NCBI GenBank assembly: GCA_036435485.1
Contig: CM071597.1
Coordinates: forward strand, 168,994,147 to 169,058,146
Source of the DNA: Saposhnikovia divaricata
Taxonomy: Eukaryota; Streptophyta; Magnoliopsida; Apiales; Apiaceae
Reading direction: 5' to 3'
Length of the DNA stretch: 64,000 nt
A model generated the notes under the pieces. It worked only from the letters and a program-made list of their open reading frames with translations. It had not been told where the DNA came from and made no database searches. The position numbers and the translations under genes were made by a program. Numbering within the stretch: position 1 is the stretch's first letter; each line of letters begins with the position of its first letter. Below, in pieces: positions 51,027-58,500 of this stretch.

Positions 51027-51551
51027 TTTCCCAATACTAAAATGAGTATCTATACGGTCCCAAAGTTGAACAAACATTTTATAACAAATAAAATAATATA
51101 ATATATATTTTACAAGTCAATAAAAATATTTCTAAAATTTATTAAATTTCTAAAATTTTCATTTCCCCCTTCCCCAATATTTTCATTTCCCCCCGTTCTC
51201 CTACTTATCCAAAATTTTCATTTCCCCCTTCCCCAATATTTTCATTTCCCCCCTTTGCTCTTAGTGTCAACACATACTACTACATAAAACACAGATCCAC
51301 AGTCAATCCTCTAAAATCAAATCTCTCTCTCTCTCTCTCTTTACAAATTAAAATTCTAGATTACCGGGTTTCATCTTTTTGCTCTGACTTTCACTTTCAC
51401 TCTCTCACAAGATTCAATTAGAGCTCGTTAGTGAAGATAGATTCAATTTTGGTTCTTCAAATTAGGGTTTTGGTTCTTCATTTTGAGTTCAATTACTTAC
51501 ATATCTTCACTTTTTTTATTTTAATTACTGAATTTACCTTCTATTTTGTAG
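51027..51551 (+). other. Satellite border and 5'-UTR/intron-like sequence
   Basis: Non-satellite. It contains a 59-bp duplication of C-rich sequence (ATTTTCATTTCCCCC units, copies starting 51152 and 51211), a CT dinucleotide run (about 51325-51342), and AT-rich sequence ending in a pyrimidine-rich acceptor CTATTTTGTAG at 51541-51551. The CT-rich and TTAGGGTTTTGG-like sequence resembles a plant 5' UTR. No supported ORF. Confidence 0.5.
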
Positions 51552-51620
51552 ATGCCTTTCACATGGAGGAAGATGTAGTTATTGTTAATCTTGATGCTGA
51601 CAATTATAAGAATATTGGGG
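51552..51620 (+). pseudogene. PDI-like exon fragment (protein disulfide isomerase-like 2 type)
   Basis: After a good 3' splice site the frame reads AFHMEEDVVIVNLDADNYKN then IGER. This matches the conserved stretch after a thioredoxin-fold active site in plant PDI-like proteins (EEDVV-A-NLDAD-Y...GE-YGVSG, given from general knowledge). The CGHC active site lies outside the fragment. At the point where YGVSG should follow, the sequence passes into a MADS-box exon in another frame. The fragment is therefore a captured piece, not a gene. Function lost. Confidence 0.65.
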
Positions 51621-51733
51621 AAAGGGTTGTTCAAGAAAGCCCATGAGCTCAGTGTTCTTTGTGATGCTCGTGTCTCTGTTATCATGATCTCTCCTTCTAG
51701 GAAGGCTCATGCCTACATCAGTTCCTCCATTTC
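51621..51733 (+). pseudogene. MADS-box exon 1 fragment, APETALA3/TM6-like
   Basis: Encodes GLFKKAHELSVLCDARVSVI and then MISPSRKAHAYISSS, the second half of a MADS DNA-binding domain. The LCDA-VS-IM core and Y-I-S-P/S tail resemble the AP3/TM6 B-class lineage. The first ~30 residues of the MADS domain (including MGRGK-I and the basic helix start) are missing and replaced by the PDI-like piece. The exon ends TC at 51733 followed by GTATGT, a proper donor. DNA binding is not expected to survive. Confidence 0.85.
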
Positions 51734-51831
51734 GTATGTATCTTCTTTTGTTTCACTTTTTTTTTGGAAATTATTTTATGTTGATTTCTTGATATTTTTA
51801 TATATTTATGTGTGTGTAATATTGTTTTTAG
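51734..51831 (+). other. Intron between MADS exons 1 and 2
   Basis: Starts GTATGTATC and ends in a T-rich tract with TTTTTAG at 51831. It is 98 bp. Joining keeps the frame (the split codon TC+G gives Ser), so this intron came along intact with the captured MADS sequence. Confidence 0.75.
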
Positions 51832-51898
51832 GCAAAAAGAGTTTTATGATATGTATCAAAAGCTCAATGGGGTTGATCTCTGGAGCTCCTACTATGAG
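51832..51898 (+). pseudogene. MADS-box exon 2 (I region), APETALA3/TM6-like
   Basis: 67 bp encoding QKEFYDMYQKLNGVDLWSS then YYE, followed by GT at 51899. Size, phase and the DLYQ/GVDLW-YYE pattern fit exon 2 of AP3/TM6-type genes. Known genes continue with an exon starting RMQE and a K domain; I find neither downstream, so the copy stops here. Confidence 0.85.
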
Positions 51899-52488
51899 GT
51901 TTGTGTAGTTCCTACTCTGATTAATTTTTTTACTACCTCTGTTTCTGTTTCTGATGAAGTGTTAAGGGCTTTTTGTGAGAAACAAATTAACTTTTACCCT
52001 TCTGAAGGACAATATGATTTATGATACTGTTCTTTAGCCTATATAATATTATGTTACATTATTGTAGGACATAATGGTTCTCTTCTTCAACCTTAAGTAG
52101 TCTGTATAAGAAATAACTGGCACTCTGGAAGTAATAAGGAAGTTTGGGATAGATTTGTATCTTGTTATGCCTTGGAGCCTGAATGTATTAATCCCCTACT
52201 TCCATGTTTATTTGGTGGTAATATACTTCAAATTCTCTGTGTATCGTGAGCGGAGGCTGATTTGTACATTTTGTTTTGTTATGTGGTTGTGTTTTCTCAA
52301 AACATTTACAGCCTACCTGATTGCGTACTTTCTTTGACTTTAACATGTACACTTACTAAGAGAGTAAGGCTGGTGATGTTCTCATATGAGACCTTTCTAT
52401 CTTATGTAGCTGCTTATTATTATTTTTATTTTTCCCCTCTGAACATGGGTCTACCAATTGGAGCTAATATCAATTCATTTTTATTCAG
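51899..52488 (+). other. Intron-like sequence with one unassigned exon-like patch
   Basis: Mostly T-rich, stop-filled sequence ending in the acceptor TTTTTATTCAG (52478-52488). One frame around 52110-52190 reads NNWHSGSNKEVWDRFVSC with downstream ALEPE; I do not recognise it. It may be another captured scrap or chance. No K-box or other MADS exon is seen. Confidence 0.35.
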
Positions 52489-52676
52489 GCATGCTATCGA
52501 CGAAGTCGGATGGTTTAATAAAGAAGAGAAAAGTGTTAAACATCTTATCCATGTGCTTGGAAGATGACTTCTATATTACTGAAGAATCATATGCCGGCCA
52601 CTACATTCCTGCATTTGTTGCTCGAGTACACCACGGAAACAACAAGGCTAAACAAGGAGCTCACATAAATCTCAAG
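52489..52676 (+). pseudogene. Serine carboxypeptidase-like exon fragment
   Basis: Lies between TTCAG (ending 52488) and GTATGT (from 52677). From about 52562 it encodes DDFYITEESYAGHYIPAFVA then RVHHGNNKAKQGAHINLK. This is the nucleophile region of plant serine carboxypeptidases (family S10), where the catalytic Ser sits in GESYAG. The first Gly of that motif is Glu here. The ~70 bp before it do not look like the expected upstream carboxypeptidase sequence, and a second frame (HAIDEVGWFNKEEKSVKHLI) is open there, so another breakpoint is likely. Catalytic Asp and His exons are absent, so it is not functional. Confidence 0.8.
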
Positions 52677-53149
52677 GTATGTCCTTACAGTAATTTTTGT
52701 CTTGTCGATAAAATTTCTGCATTCCATTTTGATGATCAGTTCACACCTGAACTTTGTGGAGTCTCTTTGTGTTAAGATACCAAAGCATGTGTCAGAGAAC
52801 AAGAGAACAAGAAGAAGAGAAGCAGAAACCATCATTTCCATCAGGTTCTGCAGTGATGGACAGAAGTTTACCAAAACCACCAGAGAGGAAATGCTAGCCC
52901 ATTAGATCCTAATACTCTTTGATGGAGATGTTCATCTCAAAATACATTGTGGTTGGTCTAATTTTTGGATGTAATTATTTTGGTTACTTATATGGCTTGG
53001 TGAATGGTTGTAATGATGAATATTTAGTTGGTATGGATTAGTTTGGGTTCATGGTTTGAATGGTTAATTTTTATGTAATCGCTTGTTGATTGTATTGTCT
53101 AGTCTTGTTTTATTCGCATAATATAAAACCATTTTCTAATATGTTCTAA
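52677..53149 (+). other. Intron and possible 3'-terminal exon of unknown gene
   Basis: A donor GTATGT opens the stretch. Around 52780-52904 frames such as KPSFPSGSAVMDRSLPKPPE end in a stop, and a T-rich 3'-UTR-like sequence follows to about 53130. I cannot name the source. Nothing else is visible. Confidence 0.3.
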
Positions 53150-53729
53150 GCAGTAGACAGCAGTTAACATAGAAACTAATTGTCTAACGAAGGACACAAA
53201 AAAAGACACAAAAAAGACAACACTTTTGAAGCTACAAAACATTGTACAAAAACTATTCAGACAACGATTGTATCACATGTAAATGTTGTGTGATTGTTGG
53301 CTTCGAGTGCCTCTGATTCAGCAAACAGTTGTACACATTAGAATCTAACAACACTTTTGAAGCAAAAAAACATTGTACAAAAACCATGAAGACAACAAAT
53401 TCTATCACATGTGAATGTTGTGTGAATGTTAGCTTAGCGTGCCTCTGATTCACCAAAACAGTTGTGCACATTAGAATCTAACACCATTCAAAATTAACCA
53501 AACCGTTGTAATATCATCATAAGCACAACGTTTTTTACCAGATTCGTTGTGGTTTCTAGGTGTGCTACAACGCTTTTTGAGCCTAGTGTGTTGTTGTTAC
53601 GGATATCAGACAACGCTTTGTGTACCATTGTATGAGGTTGGTAAGAGACAGCTGCTCGATAGATAACGCTATTCCAGGGTATCAGACAACGGGCTAAAAC
53701 CATTGTATACTTCAGTATTCCTTGTAGTG
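53150..53729 (+). mobile_element. Right end of a CACTA (En/Spm-type) DNA transposon
   Basis: Ends at 53729 with TTCCTTGTAGTG, the inverse of the plant CACTA terminus CACTACAAG. A candidate 3-bp duplication TGA follows. The ~550 bp before it are subterminal-repeat-like: multiple ACAACG/CGTTGT hexamers (for example ACAACGTTTTTT, ACAACGCTTTTT, ACAACGCTTTGT, ACAACGGGC) with ACCATTGTAT partners, and a 131-bp tandem duplication (53217-53347 and 53348-53483). I find no matching left terminus up to the satellite border, so the left end is lost or degenerate. No transposase is seen. Confidence 0.75.
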
Positions 53730-53732
53730 TGA

Positions 53733-54027
53733 GTTTGGGGAAAATACAAGGTTTAGTTGATTATATTACCCATGTTTGGATAAAAACATATGCTTTGAAC
53801 TTAAAAAATTTTAGACAATAAATTAATTTTTTTTAAAAATATATAAAATATTTGGTAATAAGGTTTCCAAGAGCATCAACACAAAAGAAATAATATTCAT
53901 TGATATCCCTGGTTAATGGATTGTTGGTTGGATAGTATGCATAAGTACTGATTTACCAAGAAAGATGATGCATTCATTACAACCAACTTCAAATGCAAAA
54001 TCCAAAAGGAAATATAAACAAGAAAAT
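53733..54027. other. AT-rich sequence without recognisable features
   Basis: No ORF, repeat or RNA gene is recognised. The sequence downstream on the minus strand of the Copia relic may be its decayed continuation. Confidence 0.4.
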
Positions 54028-54375
54028 CTATATTAAATATTTATAACCCAGTACACCAAAGTACATCCCAAAAGAAAATGAAATCCAATCATTTTGTGAC
54101 ATGGTGAACTCCTCCAAAACTCTCCTTAACCATATAGCTTGACAAACACAAAAACATAATGTCAAATATTCCATATTCTGCCTCATAAGTAGATAAATTA
54201 AAAATGTGTTATTTTTTAGAACTCCATGAAAAAGATGAACTGCCCATAAAGAATACATATTTGATAGTACTTTTTCCATCATCACCAAGGCCCAATCAAT
54301 GTCACAATAATGAATAAGTTTAAACTCATTGGAATGATGATAAATTAATTCATCACAACTTTTATATATATGCAT
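54028..54375 (-). pseudogene. Decayed Ty1/Copia RNase H fragment
   Basis: A 115-aa frame with scattered Copia RNase H signatures. YCDIDWA corresponds to YCD-DWAGD, and CQAIWLRRVLEEF matches the conserved end of that domain. The region between is scrambled, and the expected STSGY, SSKKQ and EAEY motifs are not recognisable. No LTR or other pol domain of this copy is visible. Function lost. Confidence 0.65.
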
Positions 54376-54466
54376 AGTGAATCATCTGCACTTCACTCTG
54401 GTATATGTGTGAAATTTTTTAATGACGGACTATCCAGTATAAGCACTGTGATACAATGTCTTAGCC

Positions 54467-54471
54467 ATAGA
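54467..54471. repeat. Target-site duplication ATAGA, left copy
   Basis: ATAGA directly before the left LTR matches 56325-56329. Confidence 0.9.
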
Positions 54472-54814
54472 TGTTGTAAACTAAACAGCTATGCGTGTGT
54501 AATTTGGTGTTTTAGAACAATACTACTCTGAGCCAAGCTCTTTGTATAAATAAAATTGCTCGCTACAAATAAACAGAATACATGGACAATATTTATACTG
54601 CACCAAAACAATTAAACTAACAGCTAGAAACAAGCTAAAAACCAGGGCCACCTTCCTAATAAAACTCTACTGCTCCGCTACTTATTCTGCAAGCCCACAA
54701 TGACTACTACGACCAGGTCTCACTGCTAAGTACGTGGCTGTGAGTTGATTTATTCAAATAAAACAATTACTAAATAAATAACTAAACATATGTGAATTTA
54801 GATTAATCCCAACA
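54472..54814 (-). repeat. 3' LTR of the TR-GAG element
   Basis: 343 bp, TGTTGTAAAC to ATCCCAACA on the plus strand; direct repeat of 55983-56324. Confidence 0.94.
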
Positions 54815-54828
54815 ATTTCCCCCCTTAA
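54815..54828 (-). other. Polypurine tract of the TR-GAG element
   Basis: In coding orientation TTAAGGGGGGAAAT lies directly before the 3' LTR. Confidence 0.85.
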
Positions 54829-54857
54829 TCTAAATTCATCTAACGATTACTTCAGCA

Positions 54858-55124
54858 GCCAGTATGACTTGCATCGTTTGAAACAGCCTGTATGGCTCCT
54901 TCATGTCTGTCTGGAAACCTATTTGATCCAGCCCGTGTGGCCTTTTTGTGCCCCTCTGGCACCACTGATCTTAGCCCGTATGGCTTCCTGGTTTGCCCAT
55001 TTTGAAACTTATTTCCTGCCCGTATGGCATCCTCATTTATTCCTGCCCGTATGGCATTCAGTTCATAGCCCTTATGGCTATTATTCACAAGCCCGTGTGG
55101 CTTGTCTTCGTTGGCCCATATGGC
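54858..55124 (-). repeat. Array of an 11-bp motif (GCCCGTATGGC type) at ~23-bp spacing
   Basis: Clear copies start at 54886, 54931, 54950, 54974, 55018, 55045, 55068, 55091 and 55114, with degenerate ones near 54858, 54908 and 54995. The last four are exactly 23 bp apart and others 19-27. The motif is a near-palindrome; GCCCATATGGC at 55114 is the closest. The period is not a multiple of three, so it is not a protein repeat. It lies between the gag stop and the PPT, where pol would be. Confidence 0.85.
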
Positions 55125-55126
55125 CT

Positions 55127-55909
55127 TTACAGCAAGGCTGGTTCGTCATCATGAAGTTGTACAAGATTTGCTTCATTTCTGTGTTCCTTCTTTCGTCGAG
55201 GTTTGTCACATTCTGAGGCATAGTGACCATAGACGTTGCAATTGAAACATTTGATCTTGCTCTTGTCAGGTTTTCCCTTCCATTTCTGAGCAAGAAGAAG
55301 CTGTTGTTGCTCACTTTCTTCACTCCTACCTTTCATTCTTTCTTCATAGGCCTTGAGACGTCCCACCAGTTCTTCAACTGACATGGCTTTAACATCTCCA
55401 AATTGTTCAATGTTTGAAGCTATTTGGAGGAACTTATCAGGCACAGCACGTAGAATCTTTCGCACAACACTGGATTCTTCCATAACCTCTCCAAGAACAC
55501 GAATGTTAGTCACAATGCCACTCAGTTTCAAGCAGAAATCTTCTATCTTCTCTGAGTCTTTCATCATGAGAGACTCGAATTCGCCCTTTAATGTCTGCAC
55601 TCTAGCCTCCTGTACTCGTTCCACCCCCATACACATTGTCTTGATTGCCTCCCAAGCCTCCTTTGCTGTTTCCTTTTCTGCAATGGCCAACAACACATCC
55701 TCAGGCACACCTTGATAAATGGCTGCAAGAGCCATCTGCACAGTCCTTTCATCGACCACAGCCCTGGGACTTTTCTGTTCAATAGCGCCCCAAACACCTT
55801 GTGCCTTCATGAAGACCTTCATTTTTAGGGACCAGGCAGTGTAGTTGCTCTTGGTTAGCTTAGGATAGTTCACAGCCACAGCACCTTCCTTTGTTCTTGG
55901 CGTCTCCAT
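55127..55909 (-). CDS. gag: Gag of a Copia-derived non-autonomous element
   Basis: Intact 260-aa protein. The N-terminus has LTKSNYTAWSLKMKVFMKAQ, typical of plant Copia Gag (DUF4219/UBN2 families). The central region (about 65-190) is the helical UBN2-type Gag with AWEAIK and FLQIASNIEQFG. A basic, Gln-rich linker follows, then one CCHC knuckle (C221-C224-H229-C234). It ends at EPALL, about where a Copia polyprotein would enter its protease. Expected role: virus-like-particle capsid and RNA packaging in the cytoplasm. Start: Met at 55909, some 60 bp after the PBS, is the first in frame. Intact despite LTR divergence of ~3%, which hints at constraint. Confidence 0.92.
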   Translation of the reverse strand: METPRTKEGAVAVNYPKLTKSNYTAWSLKMKVFMKAQGVWGAIEQKSPRAVVDERTVQMALAAIYQGVPEDVLLAIAEKETAKEAWEAIKTMCMGVERVQEARVQTLKGEFESLMMKDSEKIEDFCLKLSGIVTNIRVLGEVMEESSVVRKILRAVPDKFLQIASNIEQFGDVKAMSVEELVGRLKAYEERMKGRSEESEQQQLLLAQKWKGKPDKSKIKCFNCNVYGHYASECDKPRRKKEHRNEANLVQLHDDEPALL

Positions 55910-55969
55910 GGATTCTGATGTGTGTCATGGTTGATACTTTGGCATACACAGGACCTTCGAACTTGGGGA

Positions 55970-55981
55970 GCTCTGATACCA
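55970..55981 (-). other. Primer-binding site of the TR-GAG element (tRNA-iMet)
   Basis: In coding orientation TGGTATCAGAGC lies one base after the 5' LTR, an exact match to the plant initiator-Met complement. Confidence 0.95.
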
Positions 55982-55982
55982 C

Positions 55983-56324
55983 TGTTGTAAACTAAACAGC
56001 TATGTGTGTGTAATTTGGTGTTTCAGAACAACACTACTGTGAGCCAAGCTCTTTGTATAAATAAAATTGCTCGCTACAAATAAACAGAATACATGCACAG
56101 TACTTATACTGCACCAAAACACTTAACTAACAGCTAGAAACAAGCTAAAAACCAGGGCCACCTTCCTAATAAAACTCTACTGCTCCGCTACTTATTCTGC
56201 AAGCCCACAACGACTACTACGACCAGGTCTCACTGCTAAGTACGTGGATGTGAGTTGATTTATTCAAATAAAACAATTACTAAATAAATAACTAAACATA
56301 TGTGAATTTAGATTAATCCCAACA
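55983..56324 (-). repeat. 5' LTR of the TR-GAG element
   Basis: 342 bp, TGTTGTAAAC to ATCCCAACA on the plus strand. A TGTATAAATA sequence (about 56056-56065) is on the plus strand and so is not this element's TATA box in coding orientation. Confidence 0.94.
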
Positions 56325-56329
56325 ATAGA
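56325..56329. repeat. Target-site duplication ATAGA, right copy
   Basis: Identical to 54467-54471, directly after CCCAACA of the right LTR. Confidence 0.9.
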
Positions 56330-57701
56330 TTTTGTTATTGTTGTTTATTTTGCAGAGAAAGACAGGAAGAACATCCGAAGATTAATAGAGGAGGAAGATT
56401 AAAAAACTCAATGCACAAAGCAATATATAAATTGGGTTATTGTCAAAGAATTTAGTTCAGTACTTACTAAATAGATAGATCCCAAAAAGGTGTAATCAAT
56501 TATCTTTCTTTTTGTTTATATATTTTTATTTTTGTTTCCAATTTTTGTTGTTTGTTCTGCCTAATTTTATATGATTTCTTGGTGTATGCCTAATTGTCTT
56601 TCTTAATCTTGACTTCTTGTCATTCAATCATGTCCAAATTGAAATGCAATCATCAATATGACAGTTCTAATCATAGGCATTGAAGCAAAATGGTGCGTTC
56701 TACAATTCTCACTTTTACAATGCTAGTGAAAGATTTTATTTAGCGTTATACTGTCAATTTTTTATTTTTAATATTTTCATTATGTATGTGATTAAATTTA
56801 TTATAATAATAAAAAATGATCTATACCATACAAGTTTGGGTAATTTTATCTGGTCAGAAGGTTGATAATGTCTGCAATCCTGCAAATTTTGATGTTGTGT
56901 CGATTTTCTTGATTGAAAAATTAGTTGATGTGCGGTTTTTATTGATTTTAGACATTTAAAACAATACTCTCTCCGATATACTCCATCTAGGTAAACATAA
57001 TTTTCTTAACATTGCTTCCATTTTCAACATTCAATGTTTATTTTTACTAAATTACACCTCTGGAGAAATCTTTCTTGCAACTATATGTGATTGACATATT
57101 TTATTCATTATCGATATAGGTGCAGAGAATGACCTTACACTAAATTATGTAATTTATCACTCTTAGACATATTTGGACAATCTTAAGTATGTAGGTCCTT
57201 TCGTCAAAAAAAAAAAGTATGTAGGTCCTTCCTTTCCATTCTGAACACTAAATTTTTTATGCTATATTATTTCTTCACTATGTGTATTAATATTTTCAGT
57301 TCTTCCCATGTTTCATTTTAGGCTTTGCATGATAGGAGATTTTCAATGAGAATAAATACATCTCTTTGTGCTGATTTAATGGTTGGCCTTCAAAAAACTA
57401 CTCACCCAAATGAACCTTTTCTCGGTTATTTACACGGTTTTGGTATAGAATTTTTTTTTAAATGCATGCCATTCATTTTTTATGACCTAATTTTGTAGGT
57501 GAACGGTAACATGATCTATTATACGGTAACATGACCTATTTCAAAATTATTCAAATAACTAAATAAGATATTAATTTGATTAAGAGAAAAAAAATCAAAT
57601 AGAAAAAAGATATACAATAATACAATGTTTTAAATTTTTTTATAGGTTTAATCCGTTAATTTCATTAAATATTTAATGAAATATTAGGGTGATACTATGA
57701 C
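56330..57701. other. AT-rich intergenic sequence with one exon-like patch
   Basis: A splice-acceptor-like TTTATTTTGCAG at about 56345-56356 is followed by a short frame KDRKNIRRLIEEED and a stop, which could be a terminal exon scrap. The rest is AT-rich, with small local duplications: GTATGTAGGTCCTT twice near 57190-57225, and CGGTAACATGA twice near 57504-57535. No gene recognised. Confidence 0.35.
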
Positions 57702-58031
57702 ATGGCAGGCACTACAAGAAAAGTGTATAAAATCGACCGATCAAAACCCACAAAAGAAAATCACATCATCGTAGTCATCAGGAACCTCAGGGTAGACCAA
57801 CTGGTAGCCTTGAATGTGATATTACAAAATTTTGCAGGTGTAAATTATGAATTTTATGACATCATGGGTATAGATTCTAGTAATGTAAAAGAAGCTCCAA
57901 ATGATAGTACTAAAAAATTATACGAGGTGATTGTTGAAAATGCAGTCCCTATTCATCCGAGAAAATACGAAGTATACAAGATTAAGCTTGACCTGAAAAT
58001 TATTAGAATTCAGAAACTACTCAAATCGTAG
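57702..58031 (+). CDS. Hypothetical 109-aa ORF, unrecognised
   Basis: Open frame MAGTTRKVYKIDRSKPTKEN and onward to IQKLLKS. Composition is Lys/Ile/Val-rich with ordinary protein-like alternation, but no motif I know. Further open patches follow in other frames to about 58255 (for example YGYDKDKIVCDICDKDRYRG), so it could be a frameshifted remnant of a longer protein. A CACTA-like terminus overlaps its 5' end. AT-rich DNA can give such ORFs by chance; I give it low weight. Confidence 0.3.
   Translation: MAGTTRKVYKIDRSKPTKENHIIVVIRNLRVDQLVALNVILQNFAGVNYEFYDIMGIDSSNVKEAPNDSTKKLYEVIVENAVPIHPRKYEVYKIKLDLKIIRIQKLLKS
57710..57722 (+). mobile_element. CACTA-like terminus (CACTACAAGAAAA)
   Basis: Exact match to the commonest plant CACTA inverted-repeat end, facing right. 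No partner ending TTTTCTTGTAGTG is seen in the window, and no clear subterminal repeats follow. It may be a solo or truncated end. Confidence 0.45.
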
Positions 58032-58314
58032 TAATAAAACTTCTGATAGTTTACTCGAACTTCCTGCGGATGTGTTAAAAAGAAACACACATTGTCCATA
58101 TCTAATTGTGAAATTAAAAAGATTATGAAGGGTTGAATATGAAAAAAATAATTTATGGGAGAATGATTGCATGTTATTTTATGGATATGACAAGGATAAA
58201 ATTGTATGTGATATATGTGACAAAGATCGTTATCGAGGATTTTTCGAGAAAAAATTGTAAAAAATACCAAAAAAAATATTAAGACATCCCTTTGATTCTT
58301 TGACTACAACGCTT

Positions 58315-58500
58315 CACTACACCATATATGGTCTTTACCAACACCTAAAACCAGTGTTGTCATGTAAAATGTAGCCTTAGATACATAATTTTGATGTAAG
58401 CCAACATTGTATTTTGATGTTGCAATACATTTCAATGTGTGTTGCCTTAAATATTTTTGGTTAGCAAAATGTTGTCGTAGACACTAATAAAAGTGTTGAA
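58315..58500 (+). mobile_element. CACTA-like left end with subterminal repeats
   Basis: Starts CACTACACCATATATGG, with a 12-bp palindrome ACCATATATGGT at 58320-58331. It is followed by repeated short motifs such as GTGTTGTCATG, ACATTGTATTTTG, AAATGTTGTCGTAGACAC and AAAAGTGTTGAAAA, as in CACTA subterminal regions. Different family from the end at 53729. No right end found. Confidence 0.5.

Larger units (their letters stand above)
54472..56324 (-). mobile_element. Short Copia-derived LTR retrotransposon encoding only Gag (TR-GAG type)
   Basis: Complete 1,853-bp element on the minus strand: LTRs 54472-54814 and 55983-56324 (TGTTG...CAACA), PBS, a 260-aa Gag, a ~310-bp repeat-bearing region, PPT, and a perfect ATAGA target duplication. 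There is no protease, integrase or reverse transcriptase, so it must rely on an autonomous Copia partner. The LTRs differ at about 10 substitutions and one indel (near 3%), so it is much older than the chromovirus. The structure matches elements described as terminal-repeat retrotransposons with GAG. Confidence 0.92.

Noticed and set aside
51276..51300. CATACTACTACATAAAAC as the left CACTA terminus
   Set aside because: It does not match CACTACAAGGAAT, and no ACAACG-type subterminal motifs follow.
51552..52676. A single functional host gene spanning the MADS and carboxypeptidase exons
   Set aside because: Exons come from unrelated families, domains are partial, frames change at the PDI-MADS join, and key parts are absent.
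54852..55088. 78-aa ORF with repeated AIRAG peptides as a repeat protein
   Set aside because: The DNA period is 23 bp and drifts out of frame; the peptide repeats follow from the 11-bp DNA motif.
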